Assembly (NCBI GenBank): GCA_027214385.1
Contig: JAPVXR010000008.1
Coordinates: 111,593 to 175,592 of the forward strand
Source: Cryomorphaceae bacterium 1068
Lineage (GTDB): Bacteria > Bacteroidota > Bacteroidia > Flavobacteriales_D > Cryomorphaceae
DNA length: 64,000 nt
Reading direction: 5' to 3'
Part shown: one piece after another, positions 44,505-56,235 of the stretch
How positions within the stretch are numbered: the stretch's first letter is position 1
How the letters are laid out: the number at the start of each line of letters is the position of its first letter
Made by a program: the position numbers and the translations under genes
The notes under the pieces: model-generated
Told to the model about the DNA's origin: nothing
Seen by the model: only the letters and a program-made list of their open reading frames with translations
The model's database searches: none

Positions 44505-47500
44505 TTGGCTACAATCACAAAGAAAAAAGACGAGCGAATAAATTTCTCTTCTAGTAAACACAATATTGAATTTCCAGACTTTTTGGAAGTTCAAATTAAG
44601 TCGTTTCAAGAGTTTTTTCAGCTCGAAACAAATCCCGAAGACAGGGAAACGGAAGGCCTCTACAAGGTTTTCACCGAAAACTTTCCTATTACTGATACAA
44701 GAAATCAATTCGTACTTGAATTCTTGGATTATTTCGTAGATCCACCTCGATACAGCATCACAGAATGCGTAGAAAGAGGATTAACCTATGCAGTGCCGCT
44801 CAAGGCAAAATTGAAACTGTACTGCACAGATCCGGAACACGAAGACTTTGAGACTATCGTCCAAGACGTTTACTTGGGTACCATTCCATACATGACTCCG
44901 CAAGGATCATTTGTAGTGAATGGAGCAGAAAGAGTTATAGTTTCCCAGCTTCACCGATCTCCCGGAGTATTCTTCGGTCAGAGTCGTCACGCTAACGGAA
45001 CCAAGTTATATTCTGCACGAGTAATTCCTTTCAAAGGATCATGGATTGAGTTTGCAACGGACATCAATGCAGTAATGTATGCATACATTGACCGTAAGAA
45101 AAAGCTTCCTGTTACTACATTGCTTCGTGCCATTGGTTACGAAAGTGATAAAGACATTCTCGAGATTTTCGACCTTGCCGATGAGTTTAAGGTTACTAAA
45201 ACCGGAGCTAAAAAATTACTTGGAAGAAAGCTGGCCGCTCGTGTTCTTAAGAGTTGGGTAGAGGACTTCGTAGATGAAGATACAGGAGAAGTAGTTTCTA
45301 TTGAAAGAAACGAAGTGATCATAGATCGTGAGACAATGATTGAGGAGGAGCAAATTGAGCAAATCCTTGAATCAGGAGCCAAAACAGTTATTCTTCACAA
45401 GGAGAATATCAATGCAGCTGACTTCTCGATCATCTATAATACACTCCAGAAAGATACGTCTAACTCAGAGAAAGAAGCGGTAGAGCACATCTACCGTCAA
45501 CTTCGTAATGCTGAGCCACCTGATTTGGAAACGGCTCGAGGTGTAATTGACAAACTTTTCTTCTCTGAAACAAGATATGACTTAGGAGAAGTAGGGCGTT
45601 TCAGAATCAACAAGAAACTCGGTTTGGATACCGACTATTCAGAACGAACGCTTACCAAAGAAGACATCATCAAAATCATCAAGTATTTGATTGATTTGGT
45701 GAATAGCAATACAGATGTTGACGACATCGATCACTTGAGCAACAGACGTGTGCGTACCGTAGGGGAGCAACTTCACAACCAATTTGGTGTAGGTTTGGCT
45801 CGTATGGCTCGTACCATCCGTGAAAGAATGAATGTTCGTGACAACGAGGTATTTACACCAACTGATTTGATCAACGCCAAGACACTTTCTTCGGTGATTA
45901 ACTCGTTCTTCGGAACGAACCAGTTGTCTCAGTTCATGGACCAGACCAATCCTCTTTCAGAGGTGACTCACAAGAGAAGAATGTCTGCACTCGGACCCGG
46001 AGGTCTCTCTAGAGAAAGAGCGGGTTTTGAGGTTCGTGACGTTCACTATACGCACTATGGCCGTCTTTGTACCATTGAAACACCTGAAGGACCAAACATT
46101 GGTTTGATCTCTTCACTTTGTGTTTTTGCAAAGATCAACAGACTAGGTTTTATTGAGACACCTTACCGAACGGTTTCCGGAGGAGAGGTTGATTTGAAAA
46201 CTGAACCGATCTATTTGAGCGCCGAAGAGGAAGATGAGAAAATGATTGCTCAGGCAAATGCTCAGGTCAGCGACAAAGGAATTCTTGAATCTGAAAGAGT
46301 GAAAGCTCGAAAAGAAGGAGACTTCCCTGTAGTTGAGCCAAATGAGATTGACTTGATCGATGTTGCTCCGAACCAAATCGCCTCGATTGCTGCATCACTC
46401 ATTCCATTCTTGGAGCATGATGATGCCAACCGCGCACTGATGGGATCGAACATGATGCGTCAGGCGGTTCCACTTTTAAGACCTGAGTCTCCGATTGTGG
46501 GAACAGGTTTGGAAAAGCGAGTTGCACAAGACTCTAGAGTTTTGGTTTCATCTGAAGGGACTGGAGTAGTAGAATATGTAGATTCTAAGAAAATCGTTAT
46601 CCGATACGAGCGAAATGAGGAAGAAAAACTCATTAGCTTCGATGGTGATACGAAAGAATATCCTCTCATTAAATTCTTGAAGACCAACCAAGGAACGAGC
46701 ATGAATTTGCGTCCGATGGTTGCAAAAGGAGATAAAGTAAGCCCTGGTCAAGTTTTGACGGAAGGTTATGCCACTCAAGGTGGAGAACTCGGAATAGGTC
46801 GAAACCTGATGGTAGCATTTATGCCTTGGAAGGGTTACAACTTTGAGGATGCGATCGTAATTTCTGAAGAAGTTGTTCGTGAGGACATCTTTACTTCTAT
46901 TCACATCGATGAGTACATCTTAGAAGTAAGAGACACAAAACGTGGACAGGAAGAATTGACTCCTGATATTCCAAACGTAAGTGAAGAAGCAACAAAGAAT
47001 CTCGACGAAAACGGAATGATCCGTGTAGGAGCTGAGATCCGTGAAGGCGATATCTTGATAGGTAAGATTACTCCGAAAGGAGAAACTGATCCTTCGCCTG
47101 AAGAGAAACTTCTTAGAGCAATCTTCGGTGATAAAGCAGGAGATGTGAAAGATGCTTCTTTGAAAGCTTCACCTTCATTAAGAGGTGTTGTGATCGACAA
47201 GAAGTTATTCGCAAAAGCGGTTAAGTCGCCAAAAACCAAAGCAGCCGAGAAAACCATTGTTGAGGAAATCGACAAACAGTTTGACAAGGACTGTGCAGAC
47301 TTGAAAGCTTCGTTGATAGACAAGTTGAACAAGCTGGTTGCGGGTAAAACTTCTCAAGGAGTATTCAACAACTTCAAAGAAGAGCAGATCAAGAAAGGTG
47401 TTAAGTTTACTCAGAAGGCATTGAATGCGATTGACTATGCTATAGTTAACCCGAGCAGATGGACCACTGATGACCACATCAATACTTTGATCAAAAAGCT

Positions 47501-48320
47501 GATCCACAACTACAATATCAAACACAACGACTTGGTAGGTGCGCACAAGCGTAAGAAGTTCCAAATCACCATAGGTGATGAGCTACCAAGCGGAATTTTG
47601 AAATTGGCTAAAGTGTACATCGCCAAGAAGCGCAAGCTTAAGGTGGGAGATAAGATGGCGGGACGTCATGGAAACAAGGGTATCGTTGCGAAAATTGTTC
47701 GTAAGGAAGATATGCCTTACCTAGATGATGGAACTCCTGTAGATATTGTTCTTAACCCACTTGGTGTACCTTCTAGAATGAACCTTGGTCAGATCTACGA
47801 AACCGTTCTCGGTTGGGCAGGTAAGAGACTGGGGATGAAATTCGCCACTCCGATTTTTGACGGTGCTTCCATTGATCAAATCAATGAATACACTGACAAA
47901 GCAGATGTTCCACGTTACGGTGTGACAACACTTCGAGATGGAGGTACTGGAGAGCACTTTGACCAACCGGCAACAGTAGGTGTGATTTACATGCTGAAAC
48001 TTGCTCACATGGTTGATGACAAAATGCACGCACGTTCAATCGGACCATACTCACTCATTACACAGCAACCACTCGGAGGTAAAGCTCAGTTTGGAGGCCA
48101 GCGTTTTGGAGAGATGGAGGTTTGGGCACTCGAAGCATTTGGTGCATCAAACATCTTGCGAGAGGTACTAACAGTAAAGTCTGATGACGTAGTTGGTAGA
48201 GCGAAAGCCTACGAATCTATTGTGAAAGGAGAGAATATGCCCGAACCGGGTATTCCAGAATCATTCAACGTGCTCTTGCACGAATTGAGTGGTCTCGGAC
48301 TTAAAGTTAGTCTAGATTAA
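44505..48320 (+). CDS. rpoB: DNA-directed RNA polymerase subunit beta
   Basis: 1271 residues, usual for Bacteroidota. The start is TTG at 44505; the N-terminal reading ([20 protein letters not shown]) lines up with related RpoB proteins and no in-frame ATG fits. Landmarks: the rifampicin region [20 protein letters not shown] followed by [20 protein letters not shown], with no change at the common resistance positions apparent by eye; [20 protein letters not shown]; and the C-terminal [20 protein letters not shown]. It forms half of the catalytic cleft with rpoC, 42 bp downstream. Confidence 0.98.
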   Translation: MATITKKKDERINFSSSKHNIEFPDFLEVQIKSFQEFFQLETNPEDRETEGLYKVFTENFPITDTRNQFVLEFLDYFVDPPRYSITECVERGLTYAVPLKAKLKLYCTDPEHEDFETIVQDVYLGTIPYMTPQGSFVVNGAERVIVSQLHRSPGVFFGQSRHANGTKLYSARVIPFKGSWIEFATDINAVMYAYIDRKKKLPVTTLLRAIGYESDKDILEIFDLADEFKVTKTGAKKLLGRKLAARVLKSWVEDFVDEDTGEVVSIERNEVIIDRETMIEEEQIEQILESGAKTVILHKENINAADFSIIYNTLQKDTSNSEKEAVEHIYRQLRNAEPPDLETARGVIDKLFFSETRYDLGEVGRFRINKKLGLDTDYSERTLTKEDIIKIIKYLIDLVNSNTDVDDIDHLSNRRVRTVGEQLHNQFGVGLARMARTIRERMNVRDNEVFTPTDLINAKTLSSVINSFFGTNQLSQFMDQTNPLSEVTHKRRMSALGPGGLSRERAGFEVRDVHYTHYGRLCTIETPEGPNIGLISSLCVFAKINRLGFIETPYRTVSGGEVDLKTEPIYLSAEEEDEKMIAQANAQVSDKGILESERVKARKEGDFPVVEPNEIDLIDVAPNQIASIAASLIPFLEHDDANRALMGSNMMRQAVPLLRPESPIVGTGLEKRVAQDSRVLVSSEGTGVVEYVDSKKIVIRYERNEEEKLISFDGDTKEYPLIKFLKTNQGTSMNLRPMVAKGDKVSPGQVLTEGYATQGGELGIGRNLMVAFMPWKGYNFEDAIVISEEVVREDIFTSIHIDEYILEVRDTKRGQEELTPDIPNVSEEATKNLDENGMIRVGAEIREGDILIGKITPKGETDPSPEEKLLRAIFGDKAGDVKDASLKASPSLRGVVIDKKLFAKAVKSPKTKAAEKTIVEEIDKQFDKDCADLKASLIDKLNKLVAGKTSQGVFNNFKEEQIKKGVKFTQKALNAIDYAIVNPSRWTTDDHINTLIKKLIHNYNIKHNDLVGAHKRKKFQITIGDELPSGILKLAKVYIAKKRKLKVGDKMAGRHGNKGIVAKIVRKEDMPYLDDGTPVDIVLNPLGVPSRMNLGQIYETVLGWAGKRLGMKFATPIFDGASIDQINEYTDKADVPRYGVTTLRDGGTGEHFDQPATVGVIYMLKLAHMVDDKMHARSIGPYSLITQQPLGGKAQFGGQRFGEMEVWALEAFGASNILREVLTVKSDDVVGRAKAYESIVKGENMPEPGIPESFNVLLHELSGLGLKVSLD

Positions 48321-48362
48321 GTATAGTGTTAACGGAGTTTTCAACGAAAGAAAATCATTCCA

Positions 48363-51300
48363 ATGGCCTTAAAAAGGGATAAAAAAATAGAATCAAGCTT
48401 CAACAGTATCACCATAAGCCTCTCTTCTCCTGAAGAAATTCTTGAGAAGAGTCATGGTGAAGTGTTAAAGCCCGAAACCATAAATTACAGAACCTACAAA
48501 CCAGAGCGCGATGGTTTATTTTGCGAGCGAATTTTCGGTCCTGTAAAAGATTACGAATGCCACTGTGGTAAGTACAAGCGAATCCGATACAAAGGAATCG
48601 TATGTGACCGCTGTGGTGTAGAGGTAACAGAGAAGAAAGTGCGTCGTGAGCGTCAAGGACACATCTCCTTGGTTGTTCCTGTTGCGCACGTGTGGTACTT
48701 CAAGTCATTGCCTAATAAAATCGGTTACCTTCTAGGTCTTCCTACGAAGAAGCTGGACCAAATCATTTACTACGAGCGCTACGTTGTTATCAATGCAGGT
48801 CCTGCCGTAAATGAAGAGGGTGAGCAACTATCTCGTATGGATTTCCTTACGGAGGAAGAGTACATCGATATCTTAGAGACGCTTCCAAAGGAGAACCAAT
48901 ATTTGGATGAAAGTGATCCGAATAAGTTCGTCGCGAAGATGGGAGCTGATGCTCTGCACGATTTGCTTAAGACCACCAATCTCGATGAATTGTCATACGA
49001 GTTGCGCCACAAAGCCAACACAGAGACTTCTCAACAGAGAAAGAATGAAGCACTTAAGCGTCTTCAGGTTGTTGAAGCATTCCGTGAAGCAAATACTCGA
49101 ATTGAGAACCGTCCCGAGTGGATGATTATCAAAGTAGTGCCCGTTATTCCGCCGGAATTGCGTCCACTCGTTCCTCTTGATGGAGGACGTTTTGCTACTT
49201 CTGACTTGAACGATCTTTACCGAAGAGTAATTATTCGAAACAACCGTTTGAAGCGATTGATTGAAATCAAAGCTCCTGAGGTGATTTTAAGAAACGAGAA
49301 GCGTATGCTGCAAGAAGCGGTAGACTCCCTTTTCGATAACTCAAGAAAGTCTTCAGCGGTAAAAACAGAATCAAACCGACCATTGAAATCCCTTTCAGAC
49401 AGTTTGAAAGGAAAGCAAGGTCGATTCCGTCAGAACCTTCTCGGTAAGCGTGTTGACTATTCTGCGCGTTCTGTAATCGTTGTAGGTCCTGAGCTGAAAC
49501 TTCACGAGTGTGGTTTGCCAAAAGACATGGCAGCTGAGCTTTACAAGCCATTTATCATCCGAAAGATGATTGAAAGAGGTATTGTAAAAACCGTGAAATC
49601 AGCAAAGAAAATTGTTGACAGAAAAGAGCCTGTTGTTTGGGATATCCTAGAGAATGTTTTGAAAGGGCATCCTGTACTCCTCAACCGTGCACCAACTTTG
49701 CACCGTTTGGGTATTCAAGCTTTCCAACCAAAATTGATAGAAGGTAAAGCAATCCAATTGCACCCGCTTGCATGTACTGCATTCAACGCCGACTTTGACG
49801 GTGACCAGATGGCAGTCCACTTGCCTTTGGGCAATGCAGCCATTTTGGAAGCGCAGCTTTTGATGATTGCATCGCACAACATCCTTAACCCTGCGAATGG
49901 AGCACCTATCGCCGTACCTTCTCAAGATATGGTATTGGGTCTTTACTACATTACCAAAGGGAGAACCAGTGATAAAGAGCATACGGTAAAAGGAGAAGGA
50001 AAAATCTTCTACAGTCCTGAAGAGGTGGAGATTGCGTACAACGAAGGAATGCTTGCGTTACACGCTCACATAAAATTCCGTTACGAAGATATCGACGGAA
50101 AAACACACCTGCTTGAGACGACGACCGGTCGAGTTCTTTTCAATAACATGGTTCCGAAGGAAGTAGGTTATTTGAACCAAGTACTTACGAAGAAAGCACT
50201 TCGTGATATTATCGGTACGGTAATCAAAACCGTAGGTATGGCACGAGCAGCTAAATTCTTAGATGATATCAAGCAAGTAGGATACTACATGGCCTTCAAA
50301 GGCGGACTGTCATTCAATTTGAATGATGTAATGATTCCGCCGGAAAAAGAAGTGTTGGTAGATAAGGCTGTTGAAGAAGTTAAGGCTGTAACCGATAATT
50401 ACGGTATGGGTCTTATAACAAACAATGAGCGCTATAACCAGATCATCGATATTTGGACGCATACGAATTCGAAGTTGACCAATATCTTGATGGACAACCT
50501 CAAGAACGATAAGCAAGGGTTCAACTCAATTTACATGATGTTTGACTCAGGTGCACGTGGATCTAAGGAGCAGATTCGTCAGCTCTCAGGAATGAGGGGA
50601 CTGATGGCAAAGCCTCAGAAATCAAGTGCTACAGGAGGACAGGATATTATTGAAAACCCGATTCTTTCGAACTTTAAGGAAGGACTTTCTATTCTTGAAT
50701 ACTTCATCTCTACTCACGGTGCGCGTAAAGGACTTGCCGATACGGCTCTTAAAACTGCCGATGCAGGATACCTAACACGTCGTTTGGTAGATGTAGCCCA
50801 GGATGTCGTTATCCTCAATGAAGATTGTGAAACCCTCCGTGGTTTGGTAGCAACTCCATTGAAGAAGAACGAAGAAATCGTTGAGACACTTAACGAAAGA
50901 ATCTTAGGACGTACTTCTGTACATGATATACTCCACCCCGAAACGGATGAAGTAATCGTTGAATCAGGTGAGCAAATTACCGAGGAAATAGCTCAACTCA
51001 TTGACGAAGCCGGAATTGAGGAAGTAGAAATTCGTTCGGTACTGACTTGTGAAGAAAAACGAGGAGTATGTGCGAAGTGCTACGGTAGAAATCTTGCCTC
51101 AGGTAGAATGGTTACAAGAGGAGAAGCTGTTGGGGTTATCGCTGCGCAGTCTATTGGTGAACCGGGAACTCAGCTTACGCTTCGTACCTTCCACGTTGGG
51201 GGTACAGCTTCTAACATTGCTGATGAATCAGAAATTAGAGCGAAAGCCGCAGGTACGGTTGAACTGGAAGAAATGAGAACCGTTGAGAGCGTAGCTGCTG

Positions 51301-52673
51301 ATGGATCTAAGAGAATCATTGTAGTTGGTCGTTCAGGGGAGATGCGTCTGATTGATGCAAAAACAGGAGTGGTTATCGCTACCAACAATATTCCTTATGG
51401 AGCCGAACTCTTTATCAAAAATGGAGCTAAGGTGAAAAAAGGGGATGCGATTTGCCAATGGGATCCCTATAACGCTGTAATAATCTCAGAAGCCGCAGGT
51501 AAAATCCAATTCGAAAACTTTGAAGAGGGTATAACTTACCGTGAGGAAGTTGATGAGCAGACGGGTTACCGTGAGAAGGTAATTACTGAGCGTCGTGATA
51601 AGAAAAAGAACCCTGCGATTCTAATCATTGACAAGAAATCCAAGGAAGTTGTAAAAACTTACAACTTACCTGTAGGAGCTCACGTGAATGTTGAGGAAGG
51701 AAAAGAGATCATCTCAGGATTTATTCTTGCTAAGATTCCACGTATTTCCGGTAAGACAGGGGATATCACGGGAGGTTTGCCACGAGTTACTGAGCTTTTT
51801 GAAGCACGTAACCCTTCAAACCCGGCAGTGGTTAGTGAAATCGACGGTATTGTTTCCTACGGAAAAATCAAGCGTGGTAACCGCGAGATTATGGTGGAAA
51901 GCAAAACAGGTGAAATCAAGAAATACCTTGTTTCTCTGAGCAAGCACATCTTGGTACAAGAAAATGACTTTGTGAGAGCAGGTCAGCCTCTATCGGATGG
52001 AGCTATTACACCAAGCGATATATTGGCAATTCAAGGACCCACTAAAGTACAGGAGTACTTGGTAAACGAGATCCAAGAGGTGTACCGATTGCAAGGTGTG
52101 AAAATCAACGACAAGCATTTTGAAATTGTTGTTCGACAGATGATGCGTAAAGTAATAATTGAAGATCAGGGAGATACTCGATTCCTAGAAAAGCAAAGTG
52201 TTGAGAAGATCGACTTCATGGAAGAGAATGACAGACTCTTCGGTATGATGGTGGTTGTTGAGGCAGGTGATGCCCCTAACGTTAAGCCTGGTCAGATACT
52301 TTCAGCCAGAAAGCTTAGAGATGAGAACTCTCAACTGAAGCGTAAGGACATGCAGCAAATAGAAGCGCGTGAAGCAATTCCTGCTACATCGCGTCCGTTG
52401 CTTCAAGGAATTACGAGAGCTTCACTTCAAACGAAGAGCTTTATCTCGGCTGCTTCTTTCCAAGAGACCACAAAGGTTCTTAACGAGGCTGCAGTAAATG
52501 GTAAACGAGACAATCTCTTAGGATTGAAGGAAAACGTAATTGTAGGACATTTGATCCCTGCAGGAACCGGTTTGCGAAAATTCCAAAAAGTGAATGTTGG
52601 TTCGAAAGAAGAATATGAGAAACTCATAGAGAAAAAGAGTACCGAAGCCACCGCAGTGGAGGCTGGAGAATAA
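48363..52673 (+). CDS. rpoC: DNA-directed RNA polymerase subunit beta'
   Basis: 1436 residues. The N-terminal zinc-binding motif [20 protein letters not shown] is intact. The catalytic [15 protein letters not shown] holds the three Mg2+-binding Asp residues. The trigger/bridge region is present ([40 protein letters not shown]), as is the second zinc site ([13 protein letters not shown]). ATG 48363 follows rpoB. The gene ends at a strong terminator, closing the secE-to-rpoC block. Confidence 0.98.
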   Translation: MALKRDKKIESSFNSITISLSSPEEILEKSHGEVLKPETINYRTYKPERDGLFCERIFGPVKDYECHCGKYKRIRYKGIVCDRCGVEVTEKKVRRERQGHISLVVPVAHVWYFKSLPNKIGYLLGLPTKKLDQIIYYERYVVINAGPAVNEEGEQLSRMDFLTEEEYIDILETLPKENQYLDESDPNKFVAKMGADALHDLLKTTNLDELSYELRHKANTETSQQRKNEALKRLQVVEAFREANTRIENRPEWMIIKVVPVIPPELRPLVPLDGGRFATSDLNDLYRRVIIRNNRLKRLIEIKAPEVILRNEKRMLQEAVDSLFDNSRKSSAVKTESNRPLKSLSDSLKGKQGRFRQNLLGKRVDYSARSVIVVGPELKLHECGLPKDMAAELYKPFIIRKMIERGIVKTVKSAKKIVDRKEPVVWDILENVLKGHPVLLNRAPTLHRLGIQAFQPKLIEGKAIQLHPLACTAFNADFDGDQMAVHLPLGNAAILEAQLLMIASHNILNPANGAPIAVPSQDMVLGLYYITKGRTSDKEHTVKGEGKIFYSPEEVEIAYNEGMLALHAHIKFRYEDIDGKTHLLETTTGRVLFNNMVPKEVGYLNQVLTKKALRDIIGTVIKTVGMARAAKFLDDIKQVGYYMAFKGGLSFNLNDVMIPPEKEVLVDKAVEEVKAVTDNYGMGLITNNERYNQIIDIWTHTNSKLTNILMDNLKNDKQGFNSIYMMFDSGARGSKEQIRQLSGMRGLMAKPQKSSATGGQDIIENPILSNFKEGLSILEYFISTHGARKGLADTALKTADAGYLTRRLVDVAQDVVILNEDCETLRGLVATPLKKNEEIVETLNERILGRTSVHDILHPETDEVIVESGEQITEEIAQLIDEAGIEEVEIRSVLTCEEKRGVCAKCYGRNLASGRMVTRGEAVGVIAAQSIGEPGTQLTLRTFHVGGTASNIADESEIRAKAAGTVELEEMRTVESVAADGSKRIIVVGRSGEMRLIDAKTGVVIATNNIPYGAELFIKNGAKVKKGDAICQWDPYNAVIISEAAGKIQFENFEEGITYREEVDEQTGYREKVITERRDKKKNPAILIIDKKSKEVVKTYNLPVGAHVNVEEGKEIISGFILAKIPRISGKTGDITGGLPRVTELFEARNPSNPAVVSEIDGIVSYGKIKRGNREIMVESKTGEIKKYLVSLSKHILVQENDFVRAGQPLSDGAITPSDILAIQGPTKVQEYLVNEIQEVYRLQGVKINDKHFEIVVRQMMRKVIIEDQGDTRFLEKQSVEKIDFMEENDRLFGMMVVVEAGDAPNVKPGQILSARKLRDENSQLKRKDMQQIEAREAIPATSRPLLQGITRASLQTKSFISAASFQETTKVLNEAAVNGKRDNLLGLKENVIVGHLIPAGTGLRKFQKVNVGSKEEYEKLIEKKSTEATAVEAGE

Positions 52674-52688
52674 CTTCAATAACAAACA

Positions 52689-52721
52689 AAAGGCCATCCC
52701 TCTAGCGGATGGCCTTTTTTT
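52689..52721 (+). terminator. Terminator of rpoC
   Basis: Stem AAAGGCCATCC (52689-52699), loop CTCTAGC, stem GGATGGCCTTT (52707-52717), then T. The next start codon is 13 bases after the T run. Confidence 0.93.
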
Positions 52722-52734
52722 ATCATAATCAACT

Positions 52735-53073
52735 ATGGCTGATCAAAATCAAAATAAAGACCAAAAGAAGAATCAACTCAATATAGAGTTGAAAGAGGAT
52801 GTGGCAGATGGCATCTATTCAAATTTGGCCATAATCACCCATTCTAATGCTGAATTTGTAGCGGATTTTATTCGAGTTATGCCAGGTATGCCCAAGGCAA
52901 GAGTGAAGGCCAGAATCGTATTGACTCCGCAACATGCTAAACGTTTGATGCGTGCCCTACAGGACAATATTCAAAAATTCGAGTCTGTTCACGGAAAGAT
53001 TTCTGACAGCAATCCAAATGATGGTGGTGGAGGTTTTCCAATGAATTTTGGTGGCCCTACAGCCCAAGCTTAA
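52735..53073 (+). CDS. DUF3467 family protein
   Basis: 112 residues, no signal peptide. The core LNIELKEDVADGIYSNLAII, then HSNAEFVADFIRVMPGMPKA and RIVLTPQHAKRLMRALQDNI, matches the DUF3467 family; the tail is Gly-rich (DGGGGFPMNFGG). Members are small cytosolic proteins of unknown function, and in Bacteroidota one is often found directly after rpoC, as here. That synteny suggests a link to transcription, unproven. Its stop overlaps the stop of the convergent gene (TTAA, 53070-53073). Confidence 0.9.
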   Translation: MADQNQNKDQKKNQLNIELKEDVADGIYSNLAIITHSNAEFVADFIRVMPGMPKARVKARIVLTPQHAKRLMRALQDNIQKFESVHGKISDSNPNDGGGGFPMNFGGPTAQA

Positions 53074-55385
53074 AGCTCATAAACGCTTTTGTTGAAGATA
53101 GTATAGCCAAAGTTAAAGAAGAAACTCCAAGGTCCCTCATCTCTACTGTCATAGTAGTTGAGATTCAGACTAACAGGCCCTAGAGGGCTGTGGAAAACCA
53201 AAGCTGAGGCACCAATAAAATAGCGGTCTTCAAAAGGCTCTGTGAATTCGGCGTCATTTGAGCCGTTTCTAATAATTTCCTGACCAGGTTGAAAGGCATA
53301 TCCTTCAATACGCACTTCAAAATTCTTTCGGAGCTCAATAATTGACTTCAAGCCAAGTGCCACATATTCAGTTGTTCTGAATTCATCTAAAAAGATGGTT
53401 TTACTTTCTGGAATGGGGGTGTAAGCTGGAGCAGAAATGAGTGAAGCGTTGTAATTCTCAAAGAAGGGTTTATTGGAGTAAAGTGCTTCTGCATCAAACC
53501 CAAAAGTTACGGGCCCCAAATTTGCAAAGTAATTTTGGTACTTGAGTTTTGCCTCAAACCACTTGTGATCATCCTTGAATTGGAAAGACTCTTCTAAAAC
53601 AGTCGTAGAGCCATACTCTGTAAGCTCTTCTCCGACTACACCTCTAACTGATATCTGCAAACGAGTACCACTATTGGGGTATACCTTACGGTTGAGCGTA
53701 TTTCGATCAATTCCTACTCCTATTGTTCCCAAAGTAAAATTGGTAACATCAGAAGTATCTGCTACCGTAAAATCTTCCGTCTGGTAGTATCGATCTTCGG
53801 TTTCCCCATAGTCGAAATCAGCGGTGAGGATGGTGTTATTACCCAAAGAGGCGATGAAGTCTATTCCACCGTAAGTTTCACTTTTTACGATAAATGAAGG
53901 TCGAGAAAGCTCAAAAAAGGTTGCGAAGCTTCTGAAATAGTCCCAGCGATTCAAGACCACATGAGGTGCAAAGCTGAATCGTTTTTTTCCTCCGAAATCT
54001 ATATTCGCACGTAAAAGAACAGAACCGTAGAACTTACCAAAATAGCTATTGGCCATGATGCTGGTAGAGCTTCGGCCAAAAAGGTTGTACTTCACACCTA
54101 CATAGCCAAAATTCACGGGTCTGGAAGAAAAATTTCCTCCAAAGTAGAGTTTCAAGTCCTTTTCCTGCCTAATTCGTAACGCGACGTTGTAGGCATCTTC
54201 GCTTTCGTAATATGTTGCGTATGGCTGCGTGTTTTTAATTTTTCCGTCTTGGGCTAGCCGAAGAAATTGTGGTTTGAAATCAGAAAAGGTGTAAGCGTAA
54301 TCATACTTTTCAGGACCTAGAGTGCTTGAAATGTAGGTTTTCTGATTAGCTGTTAATTCACCTAGAATATCTATTGTAGAAATATTCTTTTCTGGAATTT
54401 GAGAGTTGAATAGTGCGCGCAGACTGTCAAGATCCTCGATGGTCCGTCGACTCTCGGTATTCTCTAAAATTTCATCTACCTGTGCCAGAGCGCTTAGGTA
54501 GCCACTCTCAATTTGCTCATCAATGGAAGCAAAATCGAATACACCAAGTTCTGATGGTGGAAGAATAAGGACTCCATTTTCACAGTGCAAAGAAAAATCA
54601 GTTTGACTACTGATCATATTCCTTATTTGAGAGAAAAGGTCGTCTTCCGTCGGTGGATCAATAACGGAAGCCACATTGCTACCGATCACGTAGTCCGGTA
54701 AAAATTCATCGTACATCACGTCAGCCGGGAAGTTATTGTATAACCCCCCATCATAAAGCAATGTGCTATCGACTGAAATTGGTTGAAAGTAAAAAGGGTA
54801 AGTAGTTGAGGCCCGCAGAGCTCTTGATAAACTTCCTTCTCTAAATACAACTTCTTCTTTCTTTGTGATATCCGCAGCAACGCATCGGAAGGGAACCATG
54901 AGGCTATCGAAATCATAGTTTGCGACCGCGGCAGGACCCGAGAAAATATCCATAAACATATACTCCATTAGATTTGGAGTGACCAGGTTCGTCGGGAGGC
55001 TAGCACCTAAGATGTTTTTGGGATTTACTTTTATTCTGATGATGGATGCATCATAAAGCTCTTGTGTGAAATAGTAAACATCCTTTTTATCGAGCTTCCC
55101 CTCAATAGCCAATAAAAACTCGGGGCTTTTTGCAAATTGGATGATTTCCTCGACAGAATACCCCGAAGCATATAGTCCACCAATCAAGGCGCCCATGGAG
55201 GTACCGGTAATGTAGTCGATCGGAATATTGTTTTCTTCCAGAGCTTTTATTACACCTATATGCGCCAAACCCGCTGCCCCACCACCGCTCAGTACCAATC
55301 CCACTTTCTGAGCCTGAAGGACACATGAAGTAAGCACAAAAATCACAAGGGTGATTGATGATCGCAGTCGGTTGTGCATTTTCAT
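53070..55385 (-). CDS. Patatin-like phospholipase with C-terminal outer-membrane beta-barrel
   Basis: 771 residues. Export signal at the start (LRSSITLVIFVLTSCVLQAQ); LTSC there also fits a lipobox, so lipoprotein or Sec cleavage remains open. The patatin domain covers about 27-310: oxyanion loop SGGGAAG (34-39), nucleophile GTSMG (Ser63) and catalytic Asp212 in LLYDGGLYNNFP. The rest is beta-rich with alternating aromatic strands (about 400-771, ending NFGYTIFNKSVYEL), as in the surface-antigen/BamA-type barrels. This is the layout of PlpD-like type Vd autotransporters. Those export the lipase through their own barrel; in Bacteroidota the orientation is less clear. Predicted activity is phospholipase A1/A2. 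Monocistronic; its stop overlaps the convergent DUF3467 stop. Confidence 0.92.
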   Translation of the reverse strand: MKMHNRLRSSITLVIFVLTSCVLQAQKVGLVLSGGGAAGLAHIGVIKALEENNIPIDYITGTSMGALIGGLYASGYSVEEIIQFAKSPEFLLAIEGKLDKKDVYYFTQELYDASIIRIKVNPKNILGASLPTNLVTPNLMEYMFMDIFSGPAAVANYDFDSLMVPFRCVAADITKKEEVVFREGSLSRALRASTTYPFYFQPISVDSTLLYDGGLYNNFPADVMYDEFLPDYVIGSNVASVIDPPTEDDLFSQIRNMISSQTDFSLHCENGVLILPPSELGVFDFASIDEQIESGYLSALAQVDEILENTESRRTIEDLDSLRALFNSQIPEKNISTIDILGELTANQKTYISSTLGPEKYDYAYTFSDFKPQFLRLAQDGKIKNTQPYATYYESEDAYNVALRIRQEKDLKLYFGGNFSSRPVNFGYVGVKYNLFGRSSTSIMANSYFGKFYGSVLLRANIDFGGKKRFSFAPHVVLNRWDYFRSFATFFELSRPSFIVKSETYGGIDFIASLGNNTILTADFDYGETEDRYYQTEDFTVADTSDVTNFTLGTIGVGIDRNTLNRKVYPNSGTRLQISVRGVVGEELTEYGSTTVLEESFQFKDDHKWFEAKLKYQNYFANLGPVTFGFDAEALYSNKPFFENYNASLISAPAYTPIPESKTIFLDEFRTTEYVALGLKSIIELRKNFEVRIEGYAFQPGQEIIRNGSNDAEFTEPFEDRYFIGASALVFHSPLGPVSLNLNYYDSRDEGPWSFFFNFGYTIFNKSVYEL

Positions 55386-55444
55386 TGCGATAAATCTACT
55401 GTTTTAACGCGGCAAGAATCAATGGATGTCGCCTCAAATTTAGC

Positions 55445-56233
55445 TTAGTTCCTTAAAAGACGTGAAAATTCTTCAAGGTAGTCTATCGATTTTGCTTGCC
55501 GCGAGCCATACCACGAAAAGCATTCTCCATCGACCAAGAGTGTTGGGATGCCAAAAGCTGAGCAAATAGATTTACGTTGTGATTCCTTGAAAGGGTATGG
55601 CTCTGAGCTAAGTAGAATGAAGTCAGGCTTTAGCTGCGTAATTTGATCTTGTGCTATTTCAGGATAGCGAAGCCCCTTTTCCCCCCAATCGGATAACACA
55701 TTATCAAGACTCAAATGAGACATTAAATCAGAAATGTAAGTATCGGTACCTGCAGCCATATAAGGTTCTCTCCATATCAAGTACAATACTTTTGGCCTTG
55801 GCTCGATCTTCGGTATGGATTTGAATCCTTTAGAAATGATTTCAATCAAATCTTGAGCATTCGCTTGGGATCTGCCAATTTCCCCCAACTTTTCAATCAA
55901 ATCAACGCTTTGGTCGATAGTAGAAACGTCGCTGATAAAAACAGGGAGACCCACTTCCATCAACTTTTCTACTGTGGGTTTTGTATTCTCCTCTTTATTG
56001 GCCAGAATCAAATCAGGCTCAAGCTCTTTGACCAAGTCGACTTTCACATTTTTAGTACCACCGACATTAACAGCGGTGCCCAGGCTTTTTGGATGGACAC
56101 AGAATTTCGTCTTTCCAATAACTTCAAAGCCCAGATCGTATGCCAATTCAGTTATGGAAGGCACCAATGAAACGATTCTATGAGGTGTCTTTTCCAGTTG
56201 TAGTTCTCTTCCTATTTGGTCGAGAATCTTCAT
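55445..56233 (-). CDS. Helical-backbone metal receptor (BtuF-like) protein without a signal peptide
   Basis: 262 residues. The fold signature RIVSLVPSITELAYDLG, then VGGTKNVKVDLVKELEPDLI and LKPDFILLSSEPYPFK, matches the BtuF/FepB-type substrate-binding family. Trp in YLIWREPYMAAGTDTYISD is typical of the cobalamin or heme-like ligand groove. Usual members are periplasmic, but this one starts MKILDQIGRELQLEKTPHRI with no signal sequence or lipobox and no upstream ATG in reach; the gene upstream ends two bases before its start. It is therefore predicted to be cytosolic. No permease or ATPase of the transporter type is next to it. Ligand unknown. Confidence 0.87.
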   Translation of the reverse strand: MKILDQIGRELQLEKTPHRIVSLVPSITELAYDLGFEVIGKTKFCVHPKSLGTAVNVGGTKNVKVDLVKELEPDLILANKEENTKPTVEKLMEVGLPVFISDVSTIDQSVDLIEKLGEIGRSQANAQDLIEIISKGFKSIPKIEPRPKVLYLIWREPYMAAGTDTYISDLMSHLSLDNVLSDWGEKGLRYPEIAQDQITQLKPDFILLSSEPYPFKESQRKSICSAFGIPTLLVDGECFSWYGSRQAKSIDYLEEFSRLLRN

Positions 56234-56235
56234 AA

